A stretch of DNA of 64,000 nt, from contig NZ_JAHLQG010000031.1 of NCBI RefSeq assembly GCF_018919065.1, forward strand, positions 118,375-182,374, read 5' to 3'. Shown here in pieces: positions 18,428 through 26,915 of this stretch. Numbering within the stretch: the stretch's first letter is position 1; each line of letters starts with the position of its first letter. Origin of the DNA: Blautia sp. MSJ-9. GTDB lineage: Bacteria > Bacillota > Clostridia > Lachnospirales > Lachnospiraceae. The notes under the pieces were generated by a model, which was given only the letters and a program-made list of their open reading frames with translations, made no database searches and was not told where the DNA came from. Position numbers and translations under genes: made by a program.

Positions 18428-18470
18428 ACTTTGATGCTCAAAGTATATATTCTCCACTTCTGTTTGTCAA
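18428..18470 (-). promoter_or_regulatory. acpP promoter with FabT-like operator over the -10
   Basis: TTGACA (18465-18470), a 17-base spacer and TATACT (18442-18447) form a strong sigma-A promoter. A perfect palindrome, ACTTTGATGCTCAAAGT on the plus strand (18428-18444), overlaps the -10 and start region and has the TTTGA-N3-TCAAA core of FabT boxes. A bound repressor here would block polymerase, giving feedback control of the acp-fab cluster by acyl-ACP in the way described for FabT. Confidence 0.75.
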
Positions 18471-18503
18471 GCACTATTTTATTTAATTTTTAACGCCTGT
18501 GTA

Positions 18504-18520
18504 TCGACAGTACCTGTCGA
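18504..18520 (-). terminator. Small perfect hairpin after ftsW
   Basis: TCGACAG-GTA-CTGTCGA (minus strand) is a 7-bp perfect stem between the ftsW stop and the acpP promoter. It lacks a proper T-tract (an AT-rich stretch begins about 13 bases later), so termination is only possible. Confidence 0.35.
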
Positions 18521-18559
18521 CAAGTTGATTCCTGAAACATTCTTATTTTTTATTTCAGG

Positions 18560-19756
18560 TCATTCTTCAAACTTAATCTGCCTTGCCACACTCAGTGCAA
18601 GGCCCATCTCCGCCATCAGGAACAGAACTGACGTACCTCCGTAACTGATAAACGGCAGGGTAACACCCGTATTCGGCATAAGATTTACAACAACTGCGAT
18701 ATTCAGGATAACCTGCAGCGCAATATGGATAAAAATTCCGCTGACCATCAGAGAGCCAAACATATCCGGTGCATTCTGTGCGATAAAAAACAGTCTGTAC
18801 AGCAGATATGCATACAGCATCAATACGATCAGACCTCCAAAAATTCCAAGTTCCTCACAAATAATCGAGAAAATCATATCATTCTGAGCCTCAGGTACAC
18901 TTCCCAGCTTCTGAATACTGTTCCCAAGTCCTCTGCCAAAGAATCCACCGGAACCAATCGCATACAATGCCTGAATCGTCTGATATCCCCAGGTATCTGC
19001 AAAGTCCTCGGGATGAAGCCATACCATGATTCGTCTCAGACGGAAACTTCCACTTCCATCAACACTTAATGTTGCATTCAGGAAGAGAACTCCTATAACG
19101 CCCAAAACAATCACAACTCCTGCAATGATCAGGAAAATCTTTATATCAGGATGTGCAACAAAGATCAATCCTGCAGTGATACAGAAAATAATGATCGCTG
19201 TACTCAGGTTATCGGTAAATACATATGCGATCAATGCAAGAAATGCTCCTGCACCGCCAAGCACCATACATCCTTTTAAGGTCTTTACTTTCTTTCCCAT
19301 ATGTACGATCATATATGGCAGGCAAACAATAACTGCAATCTTTGCAATTTCAGCCGGCTGGAACTGAATCGGTCCCAGATTCAGCCATCTCTGGGCTCCG
19401 TTTGCAGACTGTCCAAGAGGGGTCTTAACCAGCATCATCAGCACGACCGCCGCTACATACAATATCGTTGCAAAACGATTCAGAATACGATAGTTGATCT
19501 TGGAAATGACCAGTGCCATAATAATACACGCCACACTGATCAGCGCCTGTTTCTTGAAGAAAAACATATCGTCTCCATATTTCAGTTCCGCCGTGTACGA
19601 GCTTGTACTGTACAGCATAATAAGTCCAAAACAGGTCAGCAGTACAATAACAGCAACCAGACTGTAGTCATAATAATCTGCCCTGGTCTTTCGCCGTGTA
19701 TTGCTCCTTCCCGCCGAAGTTCTGTATGATTGCTTCTGTGATTTTGTATTTGACAT
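18560..19756 (-). CDS. ftsW: FtsW/RodA/SpoVE-family lipid II polymerase
   Basis: SEDS-family peptidoglycan polymerase, an integral membrane protein with about ten spans. After a basic, disordered cytoplasmic N-terminus (about 1-28) come the conserved pieces QSANGAQRWLNLGPIQFQPAE (written here as the family landmark near residues 115-135), FTDNLSTA, GSGGFFGRGLGNSIQKL, AQNDMIFSIICEELG and PNTGVTLPFISYGGTS near the C-terminus. The last two regions are typical of FtsW/SpoVE rather than RodA. Whether it is the division enzyme or the spore-cortex paralogue cannot be decided here, since no pbp or mur gene lies beside it. Confidence 0.88.
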   Translation of the reverse strand: MSNTKSQKQSYRTSAGRSNTRRKTRADYYDYSLVAVIVLLTCFGLIMLYSTSSYTAELKYGDDMFFFKKQALISVACIIMALVISKINYRILNRFATILYVAAVVLMMLVKTPLGQSANGAQRWLNLGPIQFQPAEIAKIAVIVCLPYMIVHMGKKVKTLKGCMVLGGAGAFLALIAYVFTDNLSTAIIIFCITAGLIFVAHPDIKIFLIIAGVVIVLGVIGVLFLNATLSVDGSGSFRLRRIMVWLHPEDFADTWGYQTIQALYAIGSGGFFGRGLGNSIQKLGSVPEAQNDMIFSIICEELGIFGGLIVLMLYAYLLYRLFFIAQNAPDMFGSLMVSGIFIHIALQVILNIAVVVNLMPNTGVTLPFISYGGTSVLFLMAEMGLALSVARQIKFEE

Positions 19757-19859
19757 TTAATCACCTGTTGCTTTCTAAATTTATTTTTCTGTGAAAGATA
19801 AACTTGATTTCCTATCTGTTCCGAAGTGATAAGATCTATTTTCCCCGGATTTCGTTCTC

Positions 19860-19888
19860 ATTATAGCAGAAACCTTTCTTATAAGCAA
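19860..19888 (-). promoter_or_regulatory. Sigma-A promoter of ftsW
   Basis: TTGCTT (19883-19888), 17-base spacer, TATAAT (19860-19865), about 100 bases before the ftsW start on the minus strand. Confidence 0.65.
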
Positions 19889-19889
19889 T

Positions 19890-19916
19890 GGGGCAGTTGC
19901 ACAATGCATCTGCCCC
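19890..19916 (-). terminator. Strong hairpin downstream of the heptad-repeat gene
   Basis: GGGGCAG (19890-19896) pairs with CTGCCCC (19910-19916), and an inner TGCA/TGCA stem extends the helix. It lies about 85 bases after the stop of the 1004-residue gene and touches the ftsW promoter. No T-tract follows, so it is a candidate for terminator or mRNA 3'-end protection. Confidence 0.45.
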
Positions 19917-19999
19917 ACTAAGTCCGCCGCTGCTGTTCTTTCCATTCTCAGCAACATTTCTTATTAGTCACTGTTCTTTCCCGTAACAATTCCACAAAA

Positions 20000-22900
20000 T
20001 TATTCTTCATCATCAATTTCAATCGGGTCAGATTCAAAGATGAATTTAACATTTCCATCCATATCACTGGATCTGTCTGTGAATGTTGTGTACATCACAT
20101 CGTCAGACTGAATTGCTTCGAATCTGTCAAGGATATCCTGAAGATCTCCATTTACAGTATCATCCAGTTTCTTGATACCTTCTTTGTAGAACTTCTTCTG
20201 TCCTTTATTTAATTCTTTTGCACCGTCATTGAGATCTTTGATACCATCTTTGAGCTGATCACTGCCGTCTGACAGTTCATTTGTTCCATCAAGTAATGTC
20301 TTTGTTCCGGAAACAAGGCTGCCTGTTCCGGATGCAAGAGTCTGTGCTCCAGATGCGAGAGTCTGTGCTCCGGATGCAAGCTGAGATGCTCCACTGTTTA
20401 ATGTAGAACTGTTGGATGAAAGCTGGGACGCTCCGCTGTAAAGCGCTCCACTGTTGGATGACAGAGTATCTACACCACTTACAAGCTGACCTGTTGCAGA
20501 ACTGATCTGTGACATACCACTTGTAAGGCTCTTTCTGGCACTCTTAAGAGTCTTAGCACCTTTTAACAATGCCTGCGCATTGGCATTGTTCTCACCTTGA
20601 AGCTGTGTGATTCCTGCTGTTAATGTCTTACCTGAACTGAGAAGTGTATCTGCACCTGAAATCATCTGCTCTGTGCTTGCTTTTGCAAGGCTTTCATATC
20701 CGCTCTGCAGAGTTTTGTTTGCAGCTGTCAGCTGGTCAGATCCGCTCTTAAGCTGATTGATTCCCTCTAACATTTCCGGTAACTGCTGCTCAAGACCTCC
20801 AAACAGTCCGCTCAGAGTGCTCACACCATTTGCAATCTCATTTCCTGTTGCTGCAAGCTGACTTCCGCTGGCTGTCAGTGCATCGTCATTAGAAGTAAGT
20901 TCCTTTGCCCCTGCATTCAACTGTGCTACAGTTGCCTGTACCTGCTGCATTCCCTGACTTAATGCCTGTAACTGCTGCTGAAGCTGTTCCATGCTGCTGT
21001 TTACTGCTGCTTCCTGTGTATCTGCTGCTGATTCAGCACTGTCTGCAGATGCTCTTAAGCTGTCTGCTGCTGCCTGAAGTGCAGATGTGTCAGGTGCAGA
21101 AGTTGTAATTGTAGAAGTATCAATATTAGATGCGCTGTCCTCAGCTGCCTGAATAGAACCTAAAGCACCGTTAATTGCAGATTCTACAGCAGCAGCTGTC
21201 TCATCATCCATATTGCTTGTGTCAATATTGTATAAAGCAGATTCTGCTGCTTCCAGCTGACTGCTGACTGCTGCAACTCCTGCTTCTACAGAAGATGCAT
21301 CAACAGAAACATCAGAAGAATCACTGATCCAGGACTCAATTGCATCAGCCTGGCTGTTCATTGTATCTGCGCTGTCATTTAACTGACCGGACATTGCCTG
21401 CGCACTCGCCTGTACTTCAGAAGCTGTCGAAGCACTCATACCTTCCAGGGCAGTTTCAAGCTGTTCCAGACCTGCTGCAAGTTTCTCTACACTCTCAATG
21501 TACTCCTGTACTTTAGAAGTATAAGTAGAAACACCTGTTGTATAAGCTGTAATATTCTGACTGAAATTAGCAAGCTCATTTGCATTAATCTGGCTGGAAA
21601 GAGCTGTCATTTTATCTACAGCAGTCTGGATTCCGGTTACTGCTGAATTAATTCCAGGAGTCATCTGTCCAATACCCTCTACCAGACTCTTAATACCTCC
21701 TGCGTACTGGCTTACACCTCCTGCCAGCTGATTAACACCTGCAATATACTGCTGCATGCCGTCTGTCAGAGTAGTTGTACCATTCACATAACTCTGTACA
21801 CCTCCTGCCAGCTGATTACCGCCTGCAACGTATGCATTTACGCCCTCAGTAAGGGTTTTCATTCCCTCTTCATATTCTGCCATCTTGCTGTCCAGTGTAT
21901 CTACACCGGCTGTATACTGCTGAATTCCTGCTGAAAGTGTGTCTGCTCCTGAAGTATAAGAAGAAACTCCACTGCTTAAAGACTGTGCTCCTGTATTTAA
22001 TGTCTGCGCTCCACTGCTTAACTGCTGTGCACCGTCATCCAGTTCTTTCGCACCATCATTAAGGTCGCTGACACCGGATTTCAGAGTACCGATTCCATCA
22101 TAAAATTCTTTGTATTTATCATTCAGTGTCGTTGTTCCATCATAGAGATCTTTTGTACCGTCTACCAATTTTACTGCTGCATCTGTCAGATCTTTCATGG
22201 AATCCTTCAGATCATCCAGTCCATCGATATTATCAAAGTCAATATCGCTGAAGATATCTGACATCGCTACTGTAAATGCAGAGCTCATCTCGCAGTCTGT
22301 AACATCTGCTTCCATTGTAAATCCTTCCGGAATATCAACATCATCTGCGATATCATCGGACAGATCAAGACTCTCTTTCATTCCAGGCATTCCAAGACCG
22401 ATCACGATATTTCTGCTTCCGTCGGAGATTACTTTTCCATTGTCTACCGTTACATTGGAGAAATTGTCTGTAGAAAGGATCATTCCAGTTACCATAACGA
22501 ATGGAGAATAGATATCTGTTTTCTCTCCGTTTACTTTCTTAGTTGTCTTGGAAGTATTTGTATAAGTAACTTCCATTTTAAGGTGACCGGTCTTTCCTGC
22601 CAGGTCATCCGGAGAAACTTCTGTACCATCCAGATAGTATTTGATTCCTACGGAAACTGGGAGATCTTTATCAGTTTTTCCCTGATAATAAATATCTTTT
22701 CCGTCTGTACTCCATGTCAGGTTATCACCGTTCTGTGTAAAAGTTTCATCACCTTTTACGTTCTTGATATCTGTCAGATCAGAGGTATCTTTAATCTCAG
22801 ATCCTGAGCTGTCTCCCGAGTTCTTCAGCCAGTTGGATACAGTAACATCTGTTACATCTCCGGCTGCTGTTGTATTTACATAAACAGTCTCTTCTTTCTG

Positions 22901-23014
22901 AACACTGTTGTCACTTGTTGAAGCAACAGCTGCCATTACAGTACCTGCTCCGAGAACTACGGCCATTCCTGCTGCAAGTGACGCTGCAGCTGCTTTCTTT
23001 CTGTTTCTGTTCAT
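20000..23014 (-). CDS. Exported xxxLxxG heptad-repeat protein (YhgE/Pip-like outer domain)
   Basis: A 1004-residue exported protein. An N-terminal signal segment (about residues 7-30, A/G-rich) is followed by a folded domain (about 35-270) and then a very long region dominated by seven-residue units of the type x-x-x-L-x-x-G (LSSGAQTLNTGAQSLSSG and many more), interrupted by a coiled-coil-like A/S/Q-rich block (about 520-690). The C-terminus (about 925-1004) is acidic, with no membrane span or sorting signal visible. Such heptad arrays occur in YhgE/Pip phage-receptor proteins. The gene follows the MMPL exporter by 62 bases in the same transcript, so the two probably work together at the envelope. 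Exact function is unknown. Confidence 0.8.
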   Translation of the reverse strand: MNRNRKKAAAASLAAGMAVVLGAGTVMAAVASTSDNSVQKEETVYVNTTAAGDVTDVTVSNWLKNSGDSSGSEIKDTSDLTDIKNVKGDETFTQNGDNLTWSTDGKDIYYQGKTDKDLPVSVGIKYYLDGTEVSPDDLAGKTGHLKMEVTYTNTSKTTKKVNGEKTDIYSPFVMVTGMILSTDNFSNVTVDNGKVISDGSRNIVIGLGMPGMKESLDLSDDIADDVDIPEGFTMEADVTDCEMSSAFTVAMSDIFSDIDFDNIDGLDDLKDSMKDLTDAAVKLVDGTKDLYDGTTTLNDKYKEFYDGIGTLKSGVSDLNDGAKELDDGAQQLSSGAQTLNTGAQSLSSGVSSYTSGADTLSAGIQQYTAGVDTLDSKMAEYEEGMKTLTEGVNAYVAGGNQLAGGVQSYVNGTTTLTDGMQQYIAGVNQLAGGVSQYAGGIKSLVEGIGQMTPGINSAVTGIQTAVDKMTALSSQINANELANFSQNITAYTTGVSTYTSKVQEYIESVEKLAAGLEQLETALEGMSASTASEVQASAQAMSGQLNDSADTMNSQADAIESWISDSSDVSVDASSVEAGVAAVSSQLEAAESALYNIDTSNMDDETAAAVESAINGALGSIQAAEDSASNIDTSTITTSAPDTSALQAAADSLRASADSAESAADTQEAAVNSSMEQLQQQLQALSQGMQQVQATVAQLNAGAKELTSNDDALTASGSQLAATGNEIANGVSTLSGLFGGLEQQLPEMLEGINQLKSGSDQLTAANKTLQSGYESLAKASTEQMISGADTLLSSGKTLTAGITQLQGENNANAQALLKGAKTLKSARKSLTSGMSQISSATGQLVSGVDTLSSNSGALYSGASQLSSNSSTLNSGASQLASGAQTLASGAQTLASGTGSLVSGTKTLLDGTNELSDGSDQLKDGIKDLNDGAKELNKGQKKFYKEGIKKLDDTVNGDLQDILDRFEAIQSDDVMYTTFTDRSSDMDGNVKFIFESDPIEIDDEE

Positions 23015-23076
23015 AATAGATTACTCCTTTATATTCTCTCTTTACAACAATAAGCTTCTTTATATAATTTTCTTTC

Positions 23077-25164
23077 TTATTTCTTCTCTTCTGCCGTTTT
23101 CTTCTTGGCAAATCCAATAGATGTATGGCAGATAAGCGGGTCAAATATCATAAACATTGCCGGCAGTACCAAAAGTACGACTAATGTACTGATAACCGCA
23201 CCACGTGAAAGCAGGTTTGTGATACTTCCGATCATATCAACCTGTGTATAAAGACCAACACCAAAGGTCGCTGCGAAGAAGCTGCATCCACTTATCACGA
23301 TGGATTTCATGGAAGTCTTATGCGCAATAGCAATGGATTCTTTCTTACTCTTTCCAAAGCCTCGCTCTTTCTGATATCTGCTGGTCATCAGGATCGCGTA
23401 GTCAACAGTTGCACCCAGCTGGATACATCCGATAACGATACTTGCTACGAATACAACTTCTTTTCCCTGATAATACGGAACAGACATGTTAACGAAAATC
23501 GCAAACTCAATAACTGCAACCAGGATAAACGGAAGAGAAATTGATTTGAATACGATCATGATAATAATGAAGATCGCCAGGATGGAAACTGTATTTACTG
23601 TCTTTAAGTCTACATCTGTAACATCCTGTAAGTCCTTTGTCAGAGGTGCTTCACCGATTACCATGGATTCCGGACTGTAGCCTTTTACAATCTTCTGGAT
23701 CTCATCGATCTGGTTATTTACTTCGTCTGTCGCTGTCTTATATTCAGAACAGATAAATTCCATCTCATATTCATCGCTCTCCAGCATCTTCTTCAGATCA
23801 CTCGGGATCATGGTATCCGGGAATGCAGCGCCTACGAAAGAGTCCATTCCAAGTGCCCATTTCACACCGTCAACATCTTTGATCTGGTTGAGCATTTCTG
23901 TCTTTTCTTTTGATGTCAGTCCCTTCTTTAATAATACCATATGTACATTGTTCATGTTAAAGGTATCCTGAAGTTTTGCGTTTGCCACGTTACTATCCAG
24001 AGTAGAAGGAAGTGATTTATCAATATTATAGTAGTTTTTCAGGTTGTTGTTTCCGTGGATAGCCGGGAAAAGCATTACCAGGAAAATGATCAGCCATACT
24101 TTATAATGCTTTGTGATAAAAGCAGATGCTTTATCAAAGCTTGGAAGCAGCGGCTTATGTGTTGTCTTCTCAATTGCTCTGTCAAAGGTAAGTACCAGAG
24201 CAGGAAGTAAAGTTACACAACATAAAACACCGATAACAACACCCTTGGCCATTACAATACCCATGTCACGTCCAAGTGCAAAGGTCATAAAGCAAAGTGC
24301 GATAAATCCGGCAACTGTTGTGATGGAACTTCCGATTACAGATTTGAAAGTTGCATTGATGGCATGTGCCATAGCTCTCTCTTTGTCACCTTCAAATCGT
24401 TTCTTGTTCTCCTCATAACTGTTCAGCAGGAAGATGGAATAGTCCATGGTAACACCTAACTGAAGGACTGCTGTCAGTGCCTGAGTGATATAGGAAATCT
24501 GACCCAGGAAAATGTTACTTCCAAGGTTGTATAAAACTGCAACGCCGATACAGAGCAGGAAGAGTACCGGAACAACCAGTGAATCCATTGCAAGAAGCAG
24601 TACTACTAATGAGAGACAGGATGCAATGACAACGTAGATCGGCATCTCTTTCAGTGCAATCTGTTTGATATCAGTAACGATACCTGTCATTCCGCTGACA
24701 AAGCAGTTCTCAGAAGTAATCTTACGGATTTCGGTTACCGCATCCATAGAGGTTTCAGATGATGTTGTATTGTCAAACAACGCAATCATCATTGTCGCAT
24801 CTCCATTAAAGAATGCATTTCTCAAATCCTTTGGAAGCATTTCTACAGGAACGGAAACATCCATGATGCTGTCATACCATAAAACTTTCTTTACATGGTC
24901 TACTGCTTCTATTTTCTCTTTCAGAGCAGCTACATCTTTTAGTTCCATATCCTCCACGACTATCATGGAGAACGCTCCCATTCCAAACTGGTCTACCATG
25001 ATATCCTGACCCTCAACTGTTTCCAGGGTATCCGGCAGATAGCTTAATACATCATAATTGATTCTGGTTGCAGCCATACCGAGATACGCCGGAATCAGTA
25101 ATGCGATTCCGATGATAATGATCAGTATTTTGTGTTTTGCAATCCACTTTCCTACCTTAATCAT
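23077..25164 (-). CDS. MMPL/RND-family transporter
   Basis: A 695-residue membrane protein with the RND/MMPL plan: a first span (about 12-32), a large outside loop (about 33-170), five or six clustered spans with the TMDYSIFLLNSYEENKKRF motif near residue 240, a second single span and loop (about 355-520), and a second cluster with ATVDYAILMTSRYQKER near residue 590. These D-Y-containing motifs are the proton-relay signature of the family. Substrates of Bacillota members are mostly unknown; lipids, peptides or surface proteins are possible. It is transcribed with the heptad-repeat gene from a promoter carrying TetR-type operators, divergent from its likely regulator. ATG 25164 follows AAAAGGAG. 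Confidence 0.9.
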   Translation of the reverse strand: MIKVGKWIAKHKILIIIIGIALLIPAYLGMAATRINYDVLSYLPDTLETVEGQDIMVDQFGMGAFSMIVVEDMELKDVAALKEKIEAVDHVKKVLWYDSIMDVSVPVEMLPKDLRNAFFNGDATMMIALFDNTTSSETSMDAVTEIRKITSENCFVSGMTGIVTDIKQIALKEMPIYVVIASCLSLVVLLLAMDSLVVPVLFLLCIGVAVLYNLGSNIFLGQISYITQALTAVLQLGVTMDYSIFLLNSYEENKKRFEGDKERAMAHAINATFKSVIGSSITTVAGFIALCFMTFALGRDMGIVMAKGVVIGVLCCVTLLPALVLTFDRAIEKTTHKPLLPSFDKASAFITKHYKVWLIIFLVMLFPAIHGNNNLKNYYNIDKSLPSTLDSNVANAKLQDTFNMNNVHMVLLKKGLTSKEKTEMLNQIKDVDGVKWALGMDSFVGAAFPDTMIPSDLKKMLESDEYEMEFICSEYKTATDEVNNQIDEIQKIVKGYSPESMVIGEAPLTKDLQDVTDVDLKTVNTVSILAIFIIIMIVFKSISLPFILVAVIEFAIFVNMSVPYYQGKEVVFVASIVIGCIQLGATVDYAILMTSRYQKERGFGKSKKESIAIAHKTSMKSIVISGCSFFAATFGVGLYTQVDMIGSITNLLSRGAVISTLVVLLVLPAMFMIFDPLICHTSIGFAKKKTAEEKK

Positions 25165-25211
25165 CTTTTTCTCCTTTTCTCTTTTCTTATTGATACTGTT
25201 TAATCATTCTA

Positions 25212-25224
25212 TGACCAACAGTCA
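25212..25224. promoter_or_regulatory. Operator 1 of the MMPL/TetR region
   Basis: TGACCAACAGTCA, one of three 13-bp sites of the form TGAC-N5-GTCA in this intergenic region. It lies about 50 bases upstream of the mmpL start codon, in the transcribed leader. Confidence 0.55.
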
Positions 25225-25242
25225 TTTTTTATCTCATGGAAT

Positions 25243-25271
25243 GTTATATAACAAAACTGACTGTCAGTCAA
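25243..25271 (-). promoter_or_regulatory. Promoter of the MMPL operon with operator 2
   Basis: TTGACT (25266-25271), 17-base spacer, TATAAC (25243-25248), reading toward the MMPL gene. The 13-bp palindrome TGACTGTCAGTCA (25258-25270) covers the -35, so a bound TetR-family protein would block this promoter. Confidence 0.7.
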
Positions 25272-25367
25272 TAATCATTCTTCACAATTTGTCTAAATTT
25301 TTCCACCAGTTAATATAGACACATTGACAAAAATTGTTGTTCAAAAATATGGGAAAAAAATATAATA

Positions 25368-25395
25368 TTGACTTTTAGTCATTTTTGTTTAAAAT
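25368..25395 (+). promoter_or_regulatory. Promoter of the TetR gene with operator 3
   Basis: TTGACT (25368-25373), 16-base spacer, TAAAAT (25390-25395). TGACTTTTAGTCA (25369-25381) overlaps the -35, predicting autoregulation of the regulator gene. Confidence 0.65.
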
Positions 25396-25427
25396 GAAAT
25401 TAAGAATGTATGAAAGAAGGATCTGTA

Positions 25428-26081
25428 ATGGGAAAGCTGGATTTAAATAAGAAAAAGAAAAAGGACGCTCTGTTTAACACCGCCTTTGAACTTTTTACAA
25501 CAAAAGGGCTTACCAAAACCACAATTTCAGATATTGTAAATCAGGCCGGGGTTGCCAAGGGTACTTTTTATCTTTATTTTAAGGATAAGTATGATATCCG
25601 CAACAAACTGGTTTCCCATAAAACAGGTGAGTTGTTTTTCCGTGCACATGAGGCACTGCAGGCTTCCCGGATAACTGAATTTGACCAGCAGGTGCATTTT
25701 ATCGTAGATTATATCCTCACGGAGCTTGGACAGGATCGGAACCTTCTTCTTTTTATTTCCAAGAATCTGGCATGGGGCGTATTTAAGGGTGCTTTTGAAG
25801 AGAAAATGCCGGATGATGAATATAACTTCTATCAGTCCTATCTGGATATGTTGGCGCAGAATGGACTTCATTATAAGAATCCGGAACTGATGCTCTTTAC
25901 CATCATTGAACTGGTAGGCTCCACATGTTATAGCTGTATCCTGTATCAGCAGCCAGTACCTATGACGGAGTATCGTCCTTATCTGCACAAGACAATTTCA
26001 GGGATCATGGAAACATTTGCCCAGGATAACAACACCTGCGCAGCCTTGCCTCCTGCGGATGCCATCGATCACAGTGCATAG
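25428..26081 (+). CDS. TetR/AcrR-family transcriptional regulator
   Basis: A 217-residue one-component regulator. The DNA-binding domain (about residues 8-55) contains FELFTTKGLTKTTISDIVNQ and AGVAKGTFYLYFKDKYDI, the classic TetR helix-turn-helix; the rest is a helical ligand-binding domain ending in a loose A/D-rich tail. I start it at ATG 25428, which has AAGAAGG seven bases upstream; an in-frame ATG at 25410 lies before that site. It is divergent from the MMPL and heptad-repeat operon. Matching operators in both promoters suggest that it represses both, released by a compound that the exporter may handle. The ligand is not predictable. Confidence 0.92.
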   Translation: MGKLDLNKKKKKDALFNTAFELFTTKGLTKTTISDIVNQAGVAKGTFYLYFKDKYDIRNKLVSHKTGELFFRAHEALQASRITEFDQQVHFIVDYILTELGQDRNLLLFISKNLAWGVFKGAFEEKMPDDEYNFYQSYLDMLAQNGLHYKNPELMLFTIIELVGSTCYSCILYQQPVPMTEYRPYLHKTISGIMETFAQDNNTCAALPPADAIDHSA

Positions 26082-26104
26082 CAGCCGGATTCTCTATCTA
26101 TATT

Positions 26105-26183
26105 ATTATATAAAACAAAAGAAAGCTTCGAAAATCAGAACCTGTATCTGAATATTTCGAAGCTTTCTTTTGTTTTATATAAT
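26105..26183. terminator. Bidirectional terminator between TetR and AIM24-like genes
   Basis: Two perfect 29-base arms (26105-26133 and 26155-26183, core GAAAGCTTCGAAA) with a 21-base loop. The arms carry A-rich and T-rich outer flanks, so the hairpin ends in T-rich RNA in both directions. It separates the convergent tetR and AIM24-like genes. Confidence 0.9.
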
Positions 26184-26185
26184 TT

Positions 26186-26869
26186 CTATTCTTTTCCAGT
26201 AGAGATATACTGTCTGAGTACACCTGCCACGTTACTGATCGGCATAGTCTGAAGCCATACATGACCAGGGCCGGTCACTTCTGTATTAAATACACCTTCG
26301 CCACCGAAGAGCATATTCTTCACACCCGGAACTGTTACAATTTCCATCTGACAGCTCGCACTCATAGCGGCCAGATGTCCTGTGTCAATTACGATCTTCT
26401 GTCCTGCTTTCAGTTCATATTCCACCACATGTCCGTCAAATTCAGCAAAAAGCGTTCCGTTTCCGGAGAATTTCTGCATGATAAATCCTTCACCGCCAAA
26501 GAGTCCTGCACTGAACTTTCTGCTGAAATATACGGAACAGTCCACACTTGCTTCACTGGCAAGAAATGCCGTTTTCTGTGCTATGATCTCATTTCCCGGT
26601 GTGATATCAAATGCACGGATAGATCCCGGAAAACAGGACGCAAATGCGATCATTCCGTTGCCTCCAACTGCTGTATAAATGTTCTGAAACATTTTCTCAC
26701 CCGAGAACATTCGTCCAAACATCTTTCCGATCCCACCATTGGAAGTTGTCTCCATCTTCATATTCGGGGACATCCATGACATTCCGCCGCCTTCTGTTAC
26801 AATTTTCTCTCCGTTATCCAGATAACAGATCACTACCGGAAGGGTATCACCTTTAATTTCATATCTCAT
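26186..26869 (-). CDS. TIGR00266/AIM24-family protein
   Basis: A 227-residue, mostly beta-stranded protein with the family pattern GGGMSWMS near residue 30, GGIGKMFGRMFSGE, GGNGMIAFASCFPG, a GGEGF stretch and the terminal GPGHVWLQT. Members form a double-stranded beta-helix like fold; bacterial ones have no proven biochemical role, and the yeast relative AIM24 affects mitochondrial inner-membrane organisation. I use ATG 26869 with AAAGGAG nine bases upstream. It lies 46 bases after a secreted metallo-beta-lactamase-fold protein and ends at a shared terminator, so it is last in its transcript. Confidence 0.85.
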   Translation of the reverse strand: MRYEIKGDTLPVVICYLDNGEKIVTEGGGMSWMSPNMKMETTSNGGIGKMFGRMFSGEKMFQNIYTAVGGNGMIAFASCFPGSIRAFDITPGNEIIAQKTAFLASEASVDCSVYFSRKFSAGLFGGEGFIMQKFSGNGTLFAEFDGHVVEYELKAGQKIVIDTGHLAAMSASCQMEIVTVPGVKNMLFGGEGVFNTEVTGPGHVWLQTMPISNVAGVLRQYISTGKE

Positions 26870-26915
26870 ATCAGTCGCTCCTTTCCATTCTGAATTCTCT
26901 GTCTGACCGATTCTG

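Noticed and set aside
18245..18457. Upstream in-frame extension of acpP
   Set aside because: It crosses the promoter and operator of acpP; AAAGGAG before ATG 18244 and the conserved ACP length define the real start.
17926..18470. FapR operators for the fatty-acid cluster
   Set aside because: The FapR consensus (TTAGTACC...GGTACTAA type) is absent; the palindromes fit the FabT core instead.
20000..23014. Repeated short DNA units in the heptad-repeat gene, possibly a CRISPR or tandem-repeat array
   Set aside because: The repetition is explained by the coding frame (xxxLxxG heptads); repeat units are not identical at DNA level and there are no spacers.
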